DNA from: Phocaeicola faecalis
GTDB lineage: Bacteria > Bacteroidota > Bacteroidia > Bacteroidales > Bacteroidaceae
Reading direction: 5' to 3'
Length of the DNA stretch: 64,000 nucleotides
NCBI RefSeq assembly: GCF_021730445.1
Contig: NZ_JADNRM010000008.1
Span: forward strand, 62,001 to 126,000
The position numbers and the translations under genes are program-made. Below the pieces are notes generated by a model. The model saw only the letters and a list, made by a program, of their open reading frames with translations, did no database searches and had not been told where the DNA came from. Each line of letters begins with the position of its first letter. The stretch's first letter is position 1. Shown in pieces: positions 17,912 through 26,790 of this stretch.

Positions 17912-18133
17912 ATGTACTGGACATTAGAATTGGCCTCGAAGTTGGAAGATGCTCCCTGGCCTGCTACTAAGGATGAGTTGATTGACTATGCAATGCGTTC
18001 GGGTGCTCCGTTGGAAGTAATCGAAAACTTGCAAGAGATGGAAGATGAAGGCGAAATCTATGAAAGTATAGAGGATATTTGGCCGGATTATCCGAGCAAA
18101 GAAGACTTCTTCTTCAACGAGGAAGAGTATTAA
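17912..18133 (+). CDS. DUF2795 domain protein
   Basis: A 73-residue acidic protein from the ATG at 17912: MYWTLELASKLEDAPWPAT, then DELIDYAMRSGAPLEVIENL and an acidic tail (PDYPSKEDFFFNEEEY). The family is small, conserved in Bacteroidetes and of unknown role. It has its own -7 box at 17853 and a strong terminator at 18147, so it looks like a single-gene unit. The longer frame beginning at TTG 17858 is rejected because it begins within the promoter. Confidence 0.85.
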   Translation: MYWTLELASKLEDAPWPATKDELIDYAMRSGAPLEVIENLQEMEDEGEIYESIEDIWPDYPSKEDFFFNEEEY

Positions 18134-18146
18134 ACACAGGTGATGT

Positions 18147-18190
18147 AAAGACGGGTCGGAGCTTTTGGTTCCGGCCCGTCTTTGGTTTTT
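18147..18190 (+). terminator. Terminator after the DUF2795 gene
   Basis: AAAGACGGGTCGGA (from 18147) pairs with TCCGGCCCGTCTTT (to 18183) with one G-T wobble, followed by GGTTTTT. A strong intrinsic terminator. Confidence 0.85.
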
Positions 18191-18403
18191 ATCGGTATCA
18201 AACACTTTTCTAGCGGGGTAGGATGCAAGTTTTGTGGAGCTAGTCATTATTCTTAGGGATTTAACATATCAGGCAAACACCTGTCGCCGGATGTTTTCTC
18301 CTCCGGTTTTCAACCTCTGCATACGCTTAGAACTCCCTAAGTCGTTTCATTAGCCGGACTAAGCGTTTTCGTCCTTTCGGTTATGCCTGTCTGTCCGTCG
18401 GAT

Positions 18404-18525
18404 TACTACAGTTTCCGGCAGTAGACTGTATAGTCTCCTTCAGCGGGCTGTACAGTCCATTACTGTAGACTGTACAGTCCATTACTGCAGTCTGTACAGT
18501 CCATTGCCGAAGACTGTAATAATCT
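18404..18525. repeat. 22-bp tandem array with palindromic CTGTACAG core
   Basis: The core CTGTACAG or a close variant starts at 18426, 18448, 18470, 18492 and 18514, exactly 22 bp apart. Three central units share GTACAGTCCATTRCYG-like spacing sequence; the outer units are degenerate, and a weaker unit may precede at 18404. There are no unique spacers, so it is not a CRISPR. Each unit is itself palindromic (GACTGTACAGTC), so the array could fold as a row of small hairpins or bind a protein on one face of the helix. Confidence 0.85.
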
Positions 18526-18669
18526 TCCGTTTAAAAGGCCTTGGCTGACCCTAAGAAACGGCTTACTCTTCCCATGGTTGGTTAAATCGGGTACTGATAA
18601 GATTTTTCCCCCTTCCTGCAAAAGAATAACTTTATGCTGCGATTAAACATTATCATCGGAAAAAGTGTT

Positions 18670-18677
18670 TATCTTTG
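18670..18677 (+). promoter_or_regulatory. -7 promoter element of the barrel gene
   Basis: TATCTTTG matches TAnnTTTG, 25 bp before the ATG at 18703. No clear -33 TTTG. Confidence 0.55.
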
Positions 18678-18702
18678 TGGCGTAAACTAAAAATAAACAA
18701 AC

Positions 18703-19284
18703 ATGAAAAAGATTATTAGTGTATTTATGGTAGCTGTATGTTTAATGATGGCTGCTCCTGCTCAAGCTCAGTTGCACTTTGGTGTGAAGGGTGGTTTGAA
18801 CTTGTCAAAGGTTAGTTTCTCGAAGTCTGATTTAAAAGGAGACAATAAAACCGGTTGGTTTATCGGTCCGATGGCTGAGTTCACATTGCCTATTATCGGT
18901 GTAGGAGCTGATATAGCTGCTTTGTACTCACAAACAGATTTGGCTGCAAAAGGATATGATACAGATGCTAAATTGAAGACTTTTGAAATTCCTGTGAATT
19001 TGAAGTGGTCATTTGGCCTGGGAAGTATGCTGGGCGCGTATATTGCTGCCGGTCCGCAGTTTGGCTTTAATATTGGCAATAAGAAAGGTTTTATGGACTA
19101 TGAGCTGAAGAAGAATAATACGACCTTCAATGTAGGTGCGGGTGTAAAGTTGATTCGCCACATACAAGTAGGTGTAAATTATAATTTTGCTTTAAGCCAT
19201 ACTGCTACTATTGAGACTGCCAACGAAGAAGTCATTAAGATTAAAAACAATACTTGGCAGGTGTCACTTGCATATCTGTTCTAA
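18703..19284 (+). CDS. Outer-membrane beta-barrel protein (PorT/OmpA-like small barrel)
   Basis: A 193-residue protein with a clear signal peptide (MVAVCLMMAAPAQA, cleavage near AQA-Q). The body is an eight-strand-like barrel (GVKGGLNLSKVSF ... YIAAGPQFGFNI ... VGVNYNFALSH) ending in the aromatic WQVSLAYLF. It belongs to the porin-like outer-membrane beta-barrel group frequent in Bacteroides. It stands alone, with its own promoter at 18670 and an inverted-repeat element after it that can act as a terminator. No specific role can be assigned. Confidence 0.85.
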   Translation: MKKIISVFMVAVCLMMAAPAQAQLHFGVKGGLNLSKVSFSKSDLKGDNKTGWFIGPMAEFTLPIIGVGADIAALYSQTDLAAKGYDTDAKLKTFEIPVNLKWSFGLGSMLGAYIAAGPQFGFNIGNKKGFMDYELKKNNTTFNVGAGVKLIRHIQVGVNYNFALSHTATIETANEEVIKIKNNTWQVSLAYLF

Positions 19285-19306
19285 GCAAGCTCATTTAACA
19301 AAAGAT

Positions 19307-19466
19307 AAAAGGGAGTGTGTCAAAACTAAACCGGCCTATCCCATCGTCAGCTGTAGGGGCAGGGTTTGCCTGCCCGAAGACACAAAGTAAACTGTTTTCG
19401 GGCGAGCGAACCTCGCCCCTACGAACGAAACGACAGCATTATCCACGTTTTGACACAACCCCTTTT
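19307..19466. mobile_element. 160-bp MITE-like nested inverted-repeat element
   Basis: The ends are 20-bp imperfect terminal inverted repeats (AAAAGGGAGTGTGTCAAAAC at 19307-19326; the complement of 19447-19466 is AAAAGGGGTTGTGTCAAAAC, 18 of 20 identical, with 11 in a row exact). Inside lies a second 26-bp imperfect inverted repeat starting GTAGGGGC (about 19353-19378 and 19397-19422). It has no coding capacity. This is the form of a miniature inverted-repeat element or REP/BIME repeat. A duplicated target site is not obvious. Its right end also forms the T-run terminator of the barrel gene and reaches the priA promoter. Confidence 0.65.
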
Positions 19467-19468
19467 TG

Positions 19469-19476
19469 TAATTTTG
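19469..19476 (+). promoter_or_regulatory. -7 promoter element of priA
   Basis: TAATTTTG matches TAnnTTTG and lies only 4 bp before the priA ATG, implying a leaderless or near-leaderless message. A TTTG at 19449-19452, 16 bp upstream, lies inside the right terminal repeat of the MITE-like element. Confidence 0.55.
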
Positions 19477-19480
19477 CAGC

Positions 19481-21943
19481 ATGAAAAAATATGTAGATGT
19501 CATAGTGCCGTTACCCATTGCCGGTCAGTACACTTATTCGCTTCCGGCAGAAATGGAGGAGAAAGTGCAGATGGGGTGTAGGGTTATAGTACCGTTTGGA
19601 CGGAAGAAATTCTATACGGCTATTGTCACTCATGTGCATTATGCAGCTCCCGAAGGTTATGAGACAAAAGATATAGAAGAGGTACTCGACTCAACTCCTG
19701 TGCTGCTGCCTAAGCAGTTTGAGTTTTGGGAGTGGCTGGCTTCTTATTATCTCTGTACATTGGGAGACGTCTATAAGGCTGCCATTCCGTCCGGCATGAA
19801 GTTGGAAAGTGAGACTTTAGTGGAATATAATCCGGATTTTGAAGCAACAGCTCCACTTCCTGAGAAGGAACAGAAATTATTGGATTTGTTGAGTTGCGAT
19901 ACGGAACAATGTGTCACACAGCTGGAGAAGGCTAGTGGAATGAAGAATATTCTTCCGGTCATTAAGTCACTGCTCGACAAGGAGGCCATTTACGTGAAGG
20001 AGGAACTGAAGCGTCATTATAAGCCTCGTACGGAGGCACGTGTGAAATTGGCTGACTCCGGTATCGATGAGGCCCGCTTACAACAACTTTTCAATGAACT
20101 GGGCCGTGCTCCCAAACAATTGGCACTGTTGATGAAGTATGTAGAACTTTCGGGCTGGGCATCGCGTGAAAGTACGTTGAAGGAGGTTACTAAAAAAACT
20201 TTATTGGAGAAGGCCGGTGGTTCTGCCGCCGTTCTCAACGGGCTGGTGGAAAAGGGAGTGTTTGAAATCTATCATCAGGAAATAGGACGTTTGGATAAAG
20301 GAATGCTGAAAACAGCGGATGTCAATCCATTGAATCCGGCACAACAACAGGCTTATCAGTCTGTTATTCAGAGTTTCAGAGAAAAGAATGTCTGTCTGTT
20401 GCACGGAGTGACGTCCAGTGGCAAGACTGAAATATATATTCATCTTATTCAAGAGGTGCTGAAGGCCGGTAAACAGGTTCTCTATTTATTGCCGGAGATT
20501 GCTTTGACTACTCAGATAACTGAACGTCTGAAGCGTGTATTCGGTCATCGTCTTGGCATTTATCATTCAAAATTCCCGGATGCCGAACGCGTGGAAATTT
20601 GGCAGAAGCAGTTGGGCGACGAAGGGTATGATGTTATATTGGGGGTGCGTTCCTCCATTTTCCTTCCATTCAAGAACCTGGGATTGGTAATAGTGGATGA
20701 GGAGCACGAGAATACATATAAGCAACAAGATCCGGCTCCTCGTTATCACGCCCGTAATTCGTCTATTATGCTTGCATCAATGTTTGGTGCTAAAGTCCTT
20801 TTGGGGACAGCCACTCCCAGTGTGGAGACTTACTTCAATGCAACATCGGGTAAATATGGGTTTGTAGAATTGAAAGAACGCTATAAAGATATTCAGCTTC
20901 CTCATATCGAATTGGTAGATATTAAAGAACTTGCTCATCAAAAAAGAATGCAGGGGCCTTTTTCGCCTCGGTTGGTTAAAGAGATAAAAGAGGCGCTTGA
21001 ACGTAAAGAGCAGGTGATTTTGTTTCAAAACCGTCGTGGCTTTGCTCCGATGATAGAGTGTCATACGTGCGGTTGGGTTCCGAAATGCAAGAATTGTGAT
21101 GTGAGCCTTACTTATCATAAAGGCTTGAACCAACTGACTTGCCATTATTGCGGGTATACTTATCAAGTACCTCGTTCGTGTCCTGCCTGCGGTAGTGTGG
21201 AATTGATGAATCGGGGATTCGGAACGGAGCGTATTGAAGATGATATCAAATTGATTTTTCCCGAGGCAAGAGTGGCCCGAATGGACTTGGATACTACTCG
21301 GACCCGGACGGCATATGAGAAAATCATAGCTGATTTTGAACAGGGGAAGACAGATATTTTGATTGGTACACAGATGGTCTCGAAGGGATTGGATTTTGAC
21401 CATGTCAGTGTAGTCGGTATTTTGAATGCCGATACAATGTTGAATTATCCTGATTTCCGTAGCCATGAGCGTGCTTTCCAGTTGATGGCGCAGGTAGCGG
21501 GGCGTGCCGGAAGGAAGAACAGACAGGGGTTGGTGATTTTGCAGACAAAGTCTCCCGATTTGCCGGTAATTCATCAGGTGATATCGAATGATTATGAACA
21601 GCTTTACTATGACCAGTCTGCAGAACGACAGATTTTCAAGTACCCGCCTTATTATCGTCTCATCTATGTTTATCTGAAACATCGGAAAGAAGATATACTT
21701 GATATGGCGGCAGATGCGATGGCTGCACAACTCCGCTCCGGCTTGGGAAGTCGTGTATTGGGTCCGGATAAACCACCGGTAGCTCGTATCCAGACCTTAT
21801 TTATTAAGAAGATTATGGTTAAAGTGGAACAGACCGCTTCGATAGCGAAAGTACGTGAATATTTGCTTGCCATACAACGCGCCATTATTGAAGACGAGCG
21901 TTTCCGTTCTCTGTTAGTATATTATGATGTAGATCCACAGTAG
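19481..21943 (+). CDS. priA: Primosomal protein N' (replication restart helicase PriA)
   Basis: An 820-residue superfamily 2 helicase that rebuilds replication forks. The N-terminal DNA-binding domain (VDVIVPLPIAGQYTYSLP) precedes the helicase core with Walker A GVTSSGKTEIY at about 307 and Walker B VDEEHENTYKQ. A zinc-binding insert has paired cysteines (CHTCGWVPKCKNC; CHYCGYTYQVPRSCPAC). Later motifs include RGFGTERIEDD and QVAGRAGR. Length is normal. It may be co-transcribed with the PHP and phosphatase genes (gaps 2 and 6 bp). Confidence 0.95.
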   Translation: MKKYVDVIVPLPIAGQYTYSLPAEMEEKVQMGCRVIVPFGRKKFYTAIVTHVHYAAPEGYETKDIEEVLDSTPVLLPKQFEFWEWLASYYLCTLGDVYKAAIPSGMKLESETLVEYNPDFEATAPLPEKEQKLLDLLSCDTEQCVTQLEKASGMKNILPVIKSLLDKEAIYVKEELKRHYKPRTEARVKLADSGIDEARLQQLFNELGRAPKQLALLMKYVELSGWASRESTLKEVTKKTLLEKAGGSAAVLNGLVEKGVFEIYHQEIGRLDKGMLKTADVNPLNPAQQQAYQSVIQSFREKNVCLLHGVTSSGKTEIYIHLIQEVLKAGKQVLYLLPEIALTTQITERLKRVFGHRLGIYHSKFPDAERVEIWQKQLGDEGYDVILGVRSSIFLPFKNLGLVIVDEEHENTYKQQDPAPRYHARNSSIMLASMFGAKVLLGTATPSVETYFNATSGKYGFVELKERYKDIQLPHIELVDIKELAHQKRMQGPFSPRLVKEIKEALERKEQVILFQNRRGFAPMIECHTCGWVPKCKNCDVSLTYHKGLNQLTCHYCGYTYQVPRSCPACGSVELMNRGFGTERIEDDIKLIFPEARVARMDLDTTRTRTAYEKIIADFEQGKTDILIGTQMVSKGLDFDHVSVVGILNADTMLNYPDFRSHERAFQLMAQVAGRAGRKNRQGLVILQTKSPDLPVIHQVISNDYEQLYYDQSAERQIFKYPPYYRLIYVYLKHRKEDILDMAADAMAAQLRSGLGSRVLGPDKPPVARIQTLFIKKIMVKVEQTASIAKVREYLLAIQRAIIEDERFRSLLVYYDVDPQ

Positions 21944-21945
21944 TT

Positions 21946-22656
21946 ATGAAAATAGAATTAGATGTGCATACCCACACCATTGCCAGCGGGCATGCATTCA
22001 GCACTTTACAGGAAATGGCGCAGGCTGCTGCCGACAAGGGGTTGAAACTGTTGGGAATAACGGAACATTCATCCGGTATTCCGGGAAGCTGTAATCCCAT
22101 TTATTTCAGAAATTTGCATGTCGTTCCCCGGCAGATGTATGGCATCGAACTGCTGTTGGGAGCAGAGATAAACATCCTTGATGGGGAAGGTAATCTTGAT
22201 ATGGATGAAAATTATATGAGAATGTTGGATATTCGAATTGCCGGTATCCATTCTTTATGTTATAATTATGGCACGATAGACGAGAATACGCATGGCATGG
22301 TGAAGGCAGTCAGTAATCCTTTCATTCATATTATCAGTCATCCCGGAGATGGTACGGCCGAATTGCATTTCGAGCCGATTGTATTGGCGGCCAAGGAACA
22401 TCATACTCTATTGGAGATAAATAACAGTTCTTTAAAACCGACCCGTAATAAGCCGGATGCCCGGGAGAACAATCTTGCTATCCTGCGGCTGTGCAAACAA
22501 TATGAGGTGCCGGTTATTTTAGGAAGCGATGCCCATATCTCATTTGATATTGCCCGGTACGATTATGTGTACGACCTGTTGCAACTAACTGAGTTTCCTG
22601 AGGCACTGATTATGAATCGTGACGTGAAATCATTTAAAGAATATCTTTGCTTGTAA
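21946..22656 (+). CDS. PHP-domain phosphoesterase
   Basis: A 236-residue PHP protein (YcdX-like). The metal-binding motifs are DVHTHTIASGHAFS at the N-terminus, ITEHSSG at about 39, HIISHPGDG at about 131 and GSDAHIS at about 190. The fold holds three metal ions, usually zinc or manganese, and hydrolyses phosphate esters. The natural substrate is not known for this group. It starts 2 bp after priA and ends 6 bp before the tyrosine phosphatase gene, so the three probably form one transcript. Confidence 0.9.
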   Translation: MKIELDVHTHTIASGHAFSTLQEMAQAAADKGLKLLGITEHSSGIPGSCNPIYFRNLHVVPRQMYGIELLLGAEINILDGEGNLDMDENYMRMLDIRIAGIHSLCYNYGTIDENTHGMVKAVSNPFIHIISHPGDGTAELHFEPIVLAAKEHHTLLEINNSSLKPTRNKPDARENNLAILRLCKQYEVPVILGSDAHISFDIARYDYVYDLLQLTEFPEALIMNRDVKSFKEYLCL

Positions 22657-22662
22657 AGCTAT

Positions 22663-23148
22663 ATGAAAAGAATACTTTTTGTCTGCCTCGGCAATATTTG
22701 CCGTTCCTCTTCTGCAGAGGAGGTTATGCGTACTTTAATTCAAAAAGAAGGTTTGGAAAGAGAAATTGAAGTAGACTCTGCCGGTATCCTGAGCTATCAC
22801 CAAGGGGAGTTGCCCGATAGCCGTATGCGTATGCATGCTGCTCGCCGGGGATACAATCTGACCCATCGTTCCCGCCCTGTCCATACAGAAGATTTTTATC
22901 ACTTTGATATGATTATCGGTATGGATGACCGCAATATAGAGGACTTGATAGAGCGTGCACCTGATTTGGACACAGAAAAGAAAATCCATCGGATGACAGA
23001 TTATTGCAGGCTAAAGATGGCGGATTATGTACCCGATCCTTATTATGGAGGGGCGCAAGGTTTCGAGAATGTATTGGACATTCTGGAAGACGCCTGCGCC
23101 GGACTGCTTGAAGATATTCGTGCTATTTCTTCAACTCGGGATAACTGA
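22663..23148 (+). CDS. Low-molecular-weight protein-tyrosine phosphatase
   Basis: A 161-residue phosphatase with the P-loop FVCLGNICRSSSAE near the N-terminus (nucleophile Cys8, Arg14) and the general-acid motif DPYYGGAQGF near the C-terminus. It removes phosphate from phosphotyrosine; bacterial members often act on capsule or kinase proteins. The length is standard. Its last 26 bp overlap the end of the convergent PgpH-like gene (23123), so transcripts of the two genes are complementary at their 3' ends. Confidence 0.93.
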   Translation: MKRILFVCLGNICRSSSAEEVMRTLIQKEGLEREIEVDSAGILSYHQGELPDSRMRMHAARRGYNLTHRSRPVHTEDFYHFDMIIGMDDRNIEDLIERAPDLDTEKKIHRMTDYCRLKMADYVPDPYYGGAQGFENVLDILEDACAGLLEDIRAISSTRDN

Positions 23149-25180
23149 TTCGAGTGTGATACATCGTTTTCAGCTTTTCTTTAAACAGCGCTTTCACTAA
23201 GGCGATGTCTTTGAAGGTGATAGGACATTCTTTGAAGAACCCTTCTGTAACTTGTGCATCTATAATCTTGTCTACTAAGGTGCCGATGCTTTCTTCTGTG
23301 TATTCGGGCAGGCTTCGTGAAGCAGCTTCTACGGAGTCGGCCATCATCAGAATGGCTTGTTCTTTTGTGAATGGGTTAGGTCCCGGATAACGGAACTTTT
23401 CAGTATCCACTTCTTCGTCAGGGTGTTCGTTTTTATAGGAAATGTAGAAGTATTTGGTCAACCCTCTTCCGTGATGCGTACTGATAAAGTCTTTGATGAC
23501 TTTGGGCAGGTTATGTTTCTCGGCAAGTTTCAGGCCGTCTGTGATATGGCTGATGATAACTTGTGCACTTTGTTCATAGTTGAGGCTCTTGTGTGGATTC
23601 ACTCCTGATTGGTTCTCGGTAAAAAAAGCGGGATTTACCATTTTCCCTATATCATGATAAAGTGCTCCGGTACGGACTAACTGGCTTTTCGCACCAATCT
23701 TATTGGCAGCTTCCGCTGCTAAATTAGCCATTTGAAGGGAATGCTGGAAAGTACCCGGAGCTATTTCCGACATCTCACGCAGCAGACTGTTGTTGATATT
23801 GGAAAGTTCCACCAGCGTAACGTTGGAAGTAAAACCGAAGGTCTTTTCCAAAATAAACAATAGCGGATAGGCAAACAGCAGCAGAATACCATTGATCATA
23901 AAATAGATATACATACGTGTATTCAGTTTCGTCAGATCATCTTCGTGAATCAGCTCAAAAGCAAAATACAGCAATGCATAGCTGGCAAAGACTACCAAAG
24001 CCGTTCGCAGGAGTTGCGAGCGTTGTGATAACTCGCGCAAACTATAGATAGACACCATACCTGCTACCACCTGCAGGAGAATAAACTCATGAGGGAAACG
24101 TAACGTGATGGAACAGAGCAGGATGATAGTGACGTGAGCCATGAACGCTGTTCGCGAATCAAGGAAGATACGCACTATAATCGGTATCATTGCAAAAGGC
24201 ACGATGTAAATACTGGATAAACTCTGCGAGACCATGACGGAGGCGACAACCGGGAATAGTACAATTAATGCGAAAAGCAAGGTCAAACTGCCTTTACGGT
24301 CATAATAGTCGGCACGGAACAAATCCAGATAGACCATGAAGCAGAACAGGAATATTCCTACATAAAGTATTTGTCCGGCTAATGTCAACCGCTTCTCCTG
24401 TAAAGATTCGCTTCGCTTTTCCCATTCTTTCCGTAAAGATTCCAATATATTATAGGTTTGCTCGTCTACGATTTCTCCCCGATCGATGATTTTTTGACCA
24501 TTTAGAACGAAACCGTTTGCATACGAGATATTGGAAAGCAAATCTTTTTGTGCCGCTTCGGACTTGGGCTCGTCATAAATAAGGTTCGGAGTAATATAAT
24601 TGTTTAAGTTGCACTGTTGCAATACTTTCTTTTTATAATGTGTAGTGTCGGCATTCAGCAGGTATTCATAGGCATCCTTTACAGTATATAGCTGCTCCAC
24701 CAATCGGCTCGTGGCCGTATTTTGTTCTACAGTTCGTATGGCAGTGATGCTGTCCTCTTCCATCCGGGTGAGATCATTACCGGCAATAATTCCATTTCTA
24801 TACAACTCTTTCAGCATACGTTCTATATATCTCACATAATCTGTGCCGGGCAAAGAGTGACGGAGCGTTTTGTTATAATCTTCCCTCAACTTCTCAATCA
24901 TATTTTTTTCCACATTCTTTTCTATGTGGAAATAGGGTTGATAGGTGGCAAGAATACTATCCTGTTCTTTTTGCACTTGCATATCATTTTTATAAATGGG
25001 GAAATCGAACGATGCTTGCAGCAGTCCGTACTTCCATGGCTTATTGATGTCAAATTGATAGTTGAATTTGCCTTCATTGGGTAAAAAGTAAACTATCACT
25101 GACACAGTAGCAATGAAAATAAGGCTTTTATAGAGCAAATCTTTATATGAAAACCGTTTGCCGGTCTTGAAACTTTTCAT
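23123..25180 (-). CDS. 7TM-HD phosphohydrolase (PgpH-like, probable c-di-AMP phosphodiesterase)
   Basis: A 685-residue membrane protein. An N-terminal transmembrane segment ([15 protein letters not shown]) is followed by a large extracytoplasmic helical domain (about 40-265) and seven transmembrane helices (about 280-455). The cytoplasmic HD domain has [14 protein letters not shown] and later histidines (FISTHHGRG). This is the PgpH family, whose studied members hydrolyse cyclic di-AMP. The length is somewhat shorter than in Gram-positives, as is usual in Bacteroidetes. It is divergent from gltX across 81 bp that contain the palindrome TTTTGCGCGCAAAA (25191-25204). Confidence 0.9.
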   Translation of the reverse strand: MKSFKTGKRFSYKDLLYKSLIFIATVSVIVYFLPNEGKFNYQFDINKPWKYGLLQASFDFPIYKNDMQVQKEQDSILATYQPYFHIEKNVEKNMIEKLREDYNKTLRHSLPGTDYVRYIERMLKELYRNGIIAGNDLTRMEEDSITAIRTVEQNTATSRLVEQLYTVKDAYEYLLNADTTHYKKKVLQQCNLNNYITPNLIYDEPKSEAAQKDLLSNISYANGFVLNGQKIIDRGEIVDEQTYNILESLRKEWEKRSESLQEKRLTLAGQILYVGIFLFCFMVYLDLFRADYYDRKGSLTLLFALIVLFPVVASVMVSQSLSSIYIVPFAMIPIIVRIFLDSRTAFMAHVTIILLCSITLRFPHEFILLQVVAGMVSIYSLRELSQRSQLLRTALVVFASYALLYFAFELIHEDDLTKLNTRMYIYFMINGILLLFAYPLLFILEKTFGFTSNVTLVELSNINNSLLREMSEIAPGTFQHSLQMANLAAEAANKIGAKSQLVRTGALYHDIGKMVNPAFFTENQSGVNPHKSLNYEQSAQVIISHITDGLKLAEKHNLPKVIKDFISTHHGRGLTKYFYISYKNEHPDEEVDTEKFRYPGPNPFTKEQAILMMADSVEAASRSLPEYTEESIGTLVDKIIDAQVTEGFFKECPITFKDIALVKALFKEKLKTMYHTRISYPELKK

Positions 25181-25229
25181 AATCGTATATTTTTGCGCGC
25201 AAAATACGAAAAAATCGGGAAATTTAGAT

Positions 25230-25237
25230 TAATTTTG
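25230..25237 (+). promoter_or_regulatory. -7 promoter element of gltX
   Basis: TAATTTTG matches TAnnTTTG, 24 bp before the ATG at 25262. It lies downstream of the earlier possible start at 25193, which is therefore rejected. Confidence 0.6.
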
Positions 25238-25261
25238 CAGCGTATTTTATATAAAACAACA

Positions 25262-26779
25262 ATGTCAGAAAGAAAAGTAAGAGTTCGTTTTGCTCCGAGC
25301 CCAACGGGAGCGTTGCATATTGGTGGTGTGCGCACTGCTTTGTATAACTATCTGTTTGCTCGTCAGCACGGTGGAGATTTAATTTTCCGTATAGAAGATA
25401 CCGACTCAAATCGTTTTGTTCCGGGAGCGGAAGAATACATTATCGAGTCGTTCAAGTGGTTGGGTATTACGTTTGATGAAGGCGTAAGTTTTGGTGGTGA
25501 CTTCGGTCCGTATCGTCAGTCTGAACGCCGCGATATTTATAAGAAATATGTGCAAGTCTTGCTGGATAACGATAAAGCTTACATTGCTTTTGATACGCCT
25601 GAAGAATTAGATGCCAAACGTAAGGAAATTCCTAATTTCCAGTATGATGCTTCAACTCGTATGGCTATGCGCAACTCTTTGACAATGTCGAAAGAGGAAG
25701 TCGATGCATTGGTGGCAGACGGTAAGCAATATGTGGTACGTTTCAAGATAGAACCTAACGAAGATGTCCATGTACATGATATCATCCGTGGCGAAGTGGT
25801 GATAAACTCATCTATTCTTGATGATAAGGTATTGTATAAATCTGCAGATGAACTGCCTACTTATCATTTGGCAAATATTGTGGATGATCATTTGATGGAA
25901 GTTTCTCACGTTATCCGTGGAGAGGAATGGTTGCCTTCTGCTCCTTTACACGTATTGTTGTACCGTGCTTTCGGCTGGGAAGATACGATGCCCGAATTTG
26001 CTCATCTTCCGTTATTGTTGAAGCCCGACGGAAATGGTAAACTGAGCAAGCGTGACGGTGATCGTCTCGGTTTCCCGGTATTTCCGTTGGAGTGGCATGA
26101 TCCTAAGACCGGAGAAGTATCATCCGGTTATCGCGAGTCGGGATATTTGCCCGAGGCAGTTATCAATTTCCTTGCTTTATTGGGATGGAATCCGGGTAAC
26201 GACCAAGAAATCATGTCATTGGATGAATTGGTGCAATTGTTTAACTTAAGCCATTGCAGTAAGGCCGGTGCAAAATTTGATTTTGAAAAGGGAAAGTGGT
26301 TTAACCACGAATATATATTAAAGAAAGACAATGCTGAAATAGCAACATTGTTTATGCCTGTCCTGAAAGAAAATGGCATAGAGGCTCCTATGGATAAGGT
26401 GGTAACTGTAGTGGGATTGATGAAAGACCGCGTTAGTTTCATTAAGGATTTGTGGGAAACCTGTAAGTTCTTTTTTGTTGCTCCAACAGAGTATGATGAA
26501 AAGACCACCAAGAAACGTTGGAAAGAAGATTCTCCCGAGCGTATGCTGGAACTTGCAGACGTATTGGAAGCTTTGGACGACTTCTCGTTGGAGAATCAGG
26601 AAAAGGTAGTAATGAAATGGATAGAAGATAAAGGTTATCATTTGGGTAATATCATGAATGCCTTCCGTTTGACACTGGTGGGCGAGGGCAAAGGGCCGCA
26701 CATGTTTGATATTTCTGCTGTTTTAGGAAAAGAAGAAACATTGAGACGCATTCGCCGGGCTGTGGAAGTGCTCAAGTAA
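25262..26779 (+). CDS. gltX: Glutamyl-tRNA synthetase
   Basis: A 505-residue class I synthetase that charges tRNA-Glu. The start at 25262 gives [19 protein letters not shown], the normal N-terminus. The HIGH-type motif is HIGG at residues 19-22 and the KMSKS-type loop is KLSKRDGDR. The upstream in-frame start at 25193 lies before the promoter and is not used. It may be co-transcribed with waaA 12 bp downstream. No missing key residue is seen. Confidence 0.96.
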   Translation: MSERKVRVRFAPSPTGALHIGGVRTALYNYLFARQHGGDLIFRIEDTDSNRFVPGAEEYIIESFKWLGITFDEGVSFGGDFGPYRQSERRDIYKKYVQVLLDNDKAYIAFDTPEELDAKRKEIPNFQYDASTRMAMRNSLTMSKEEVDALVADGKQYVVRFKIEPNEDVHVHDIIRGEVVINSSILDDKVLYKSADELPTYHLANIVDDHLMEVSHVIRGEEWLPSAPLHVLLYRAFGWEDTMPEFAHLPLLLKPDGNGKLSKRDGDRLGFPVFPLEWHDPKTGEVSSGYRESGYLPEAVINFLALLGWNPGNDQEIMSLDELVQLFNLSHCSKAGAKFDFEKGKWFNHEYILKKDNAEIATLFMPVLKENGIEAPMDKVVTVVGLMKDRVSFIKDLWETCKFFFVAPTEYDEKTTKKRWKEDSPERMLELADVLEALDDFSLENQEKVVMKWIEDKGYHLGNIMNAFRLTLVGEGKGPHMFDISAVLGKEETLRRIRRAVEVLK

Positions 26780-26790
26780 TACCGTGAATC

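Larger units (their letters stand above)
18134..18702. other. 569-bp intergenic region with terminator and tandem repeats
   Basis: No convincing gene on either strand. It contains a terminator (18147-18190), about 200 bp of unassigned sequence, a five-unit 22-bp tandem array (18426-18525) and the promoter of the barrel gene at 18670. The stretch 18250-18400 shows nothing I can name. Confidence 0.6.

Noticed and set aside
18404..18525. CRISPR array.
   Set aside because: Units follow each other at 22 bp without unique spacers, and no cas genes are nearby.
20777..21730. A 317-codon open frame antisense to priA.
   Set aside because: Shadow of the conserved helicase; no recognisable domain or promoter.
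25191..25204. Palindrome TTTTGCGCGCAAAA in the divergent PgpH-like/gltX promoter region as an operator.
   Set aside because: A single 14-bp palindrome in AT-rich DNA with no second copy; too weak without conservation data.
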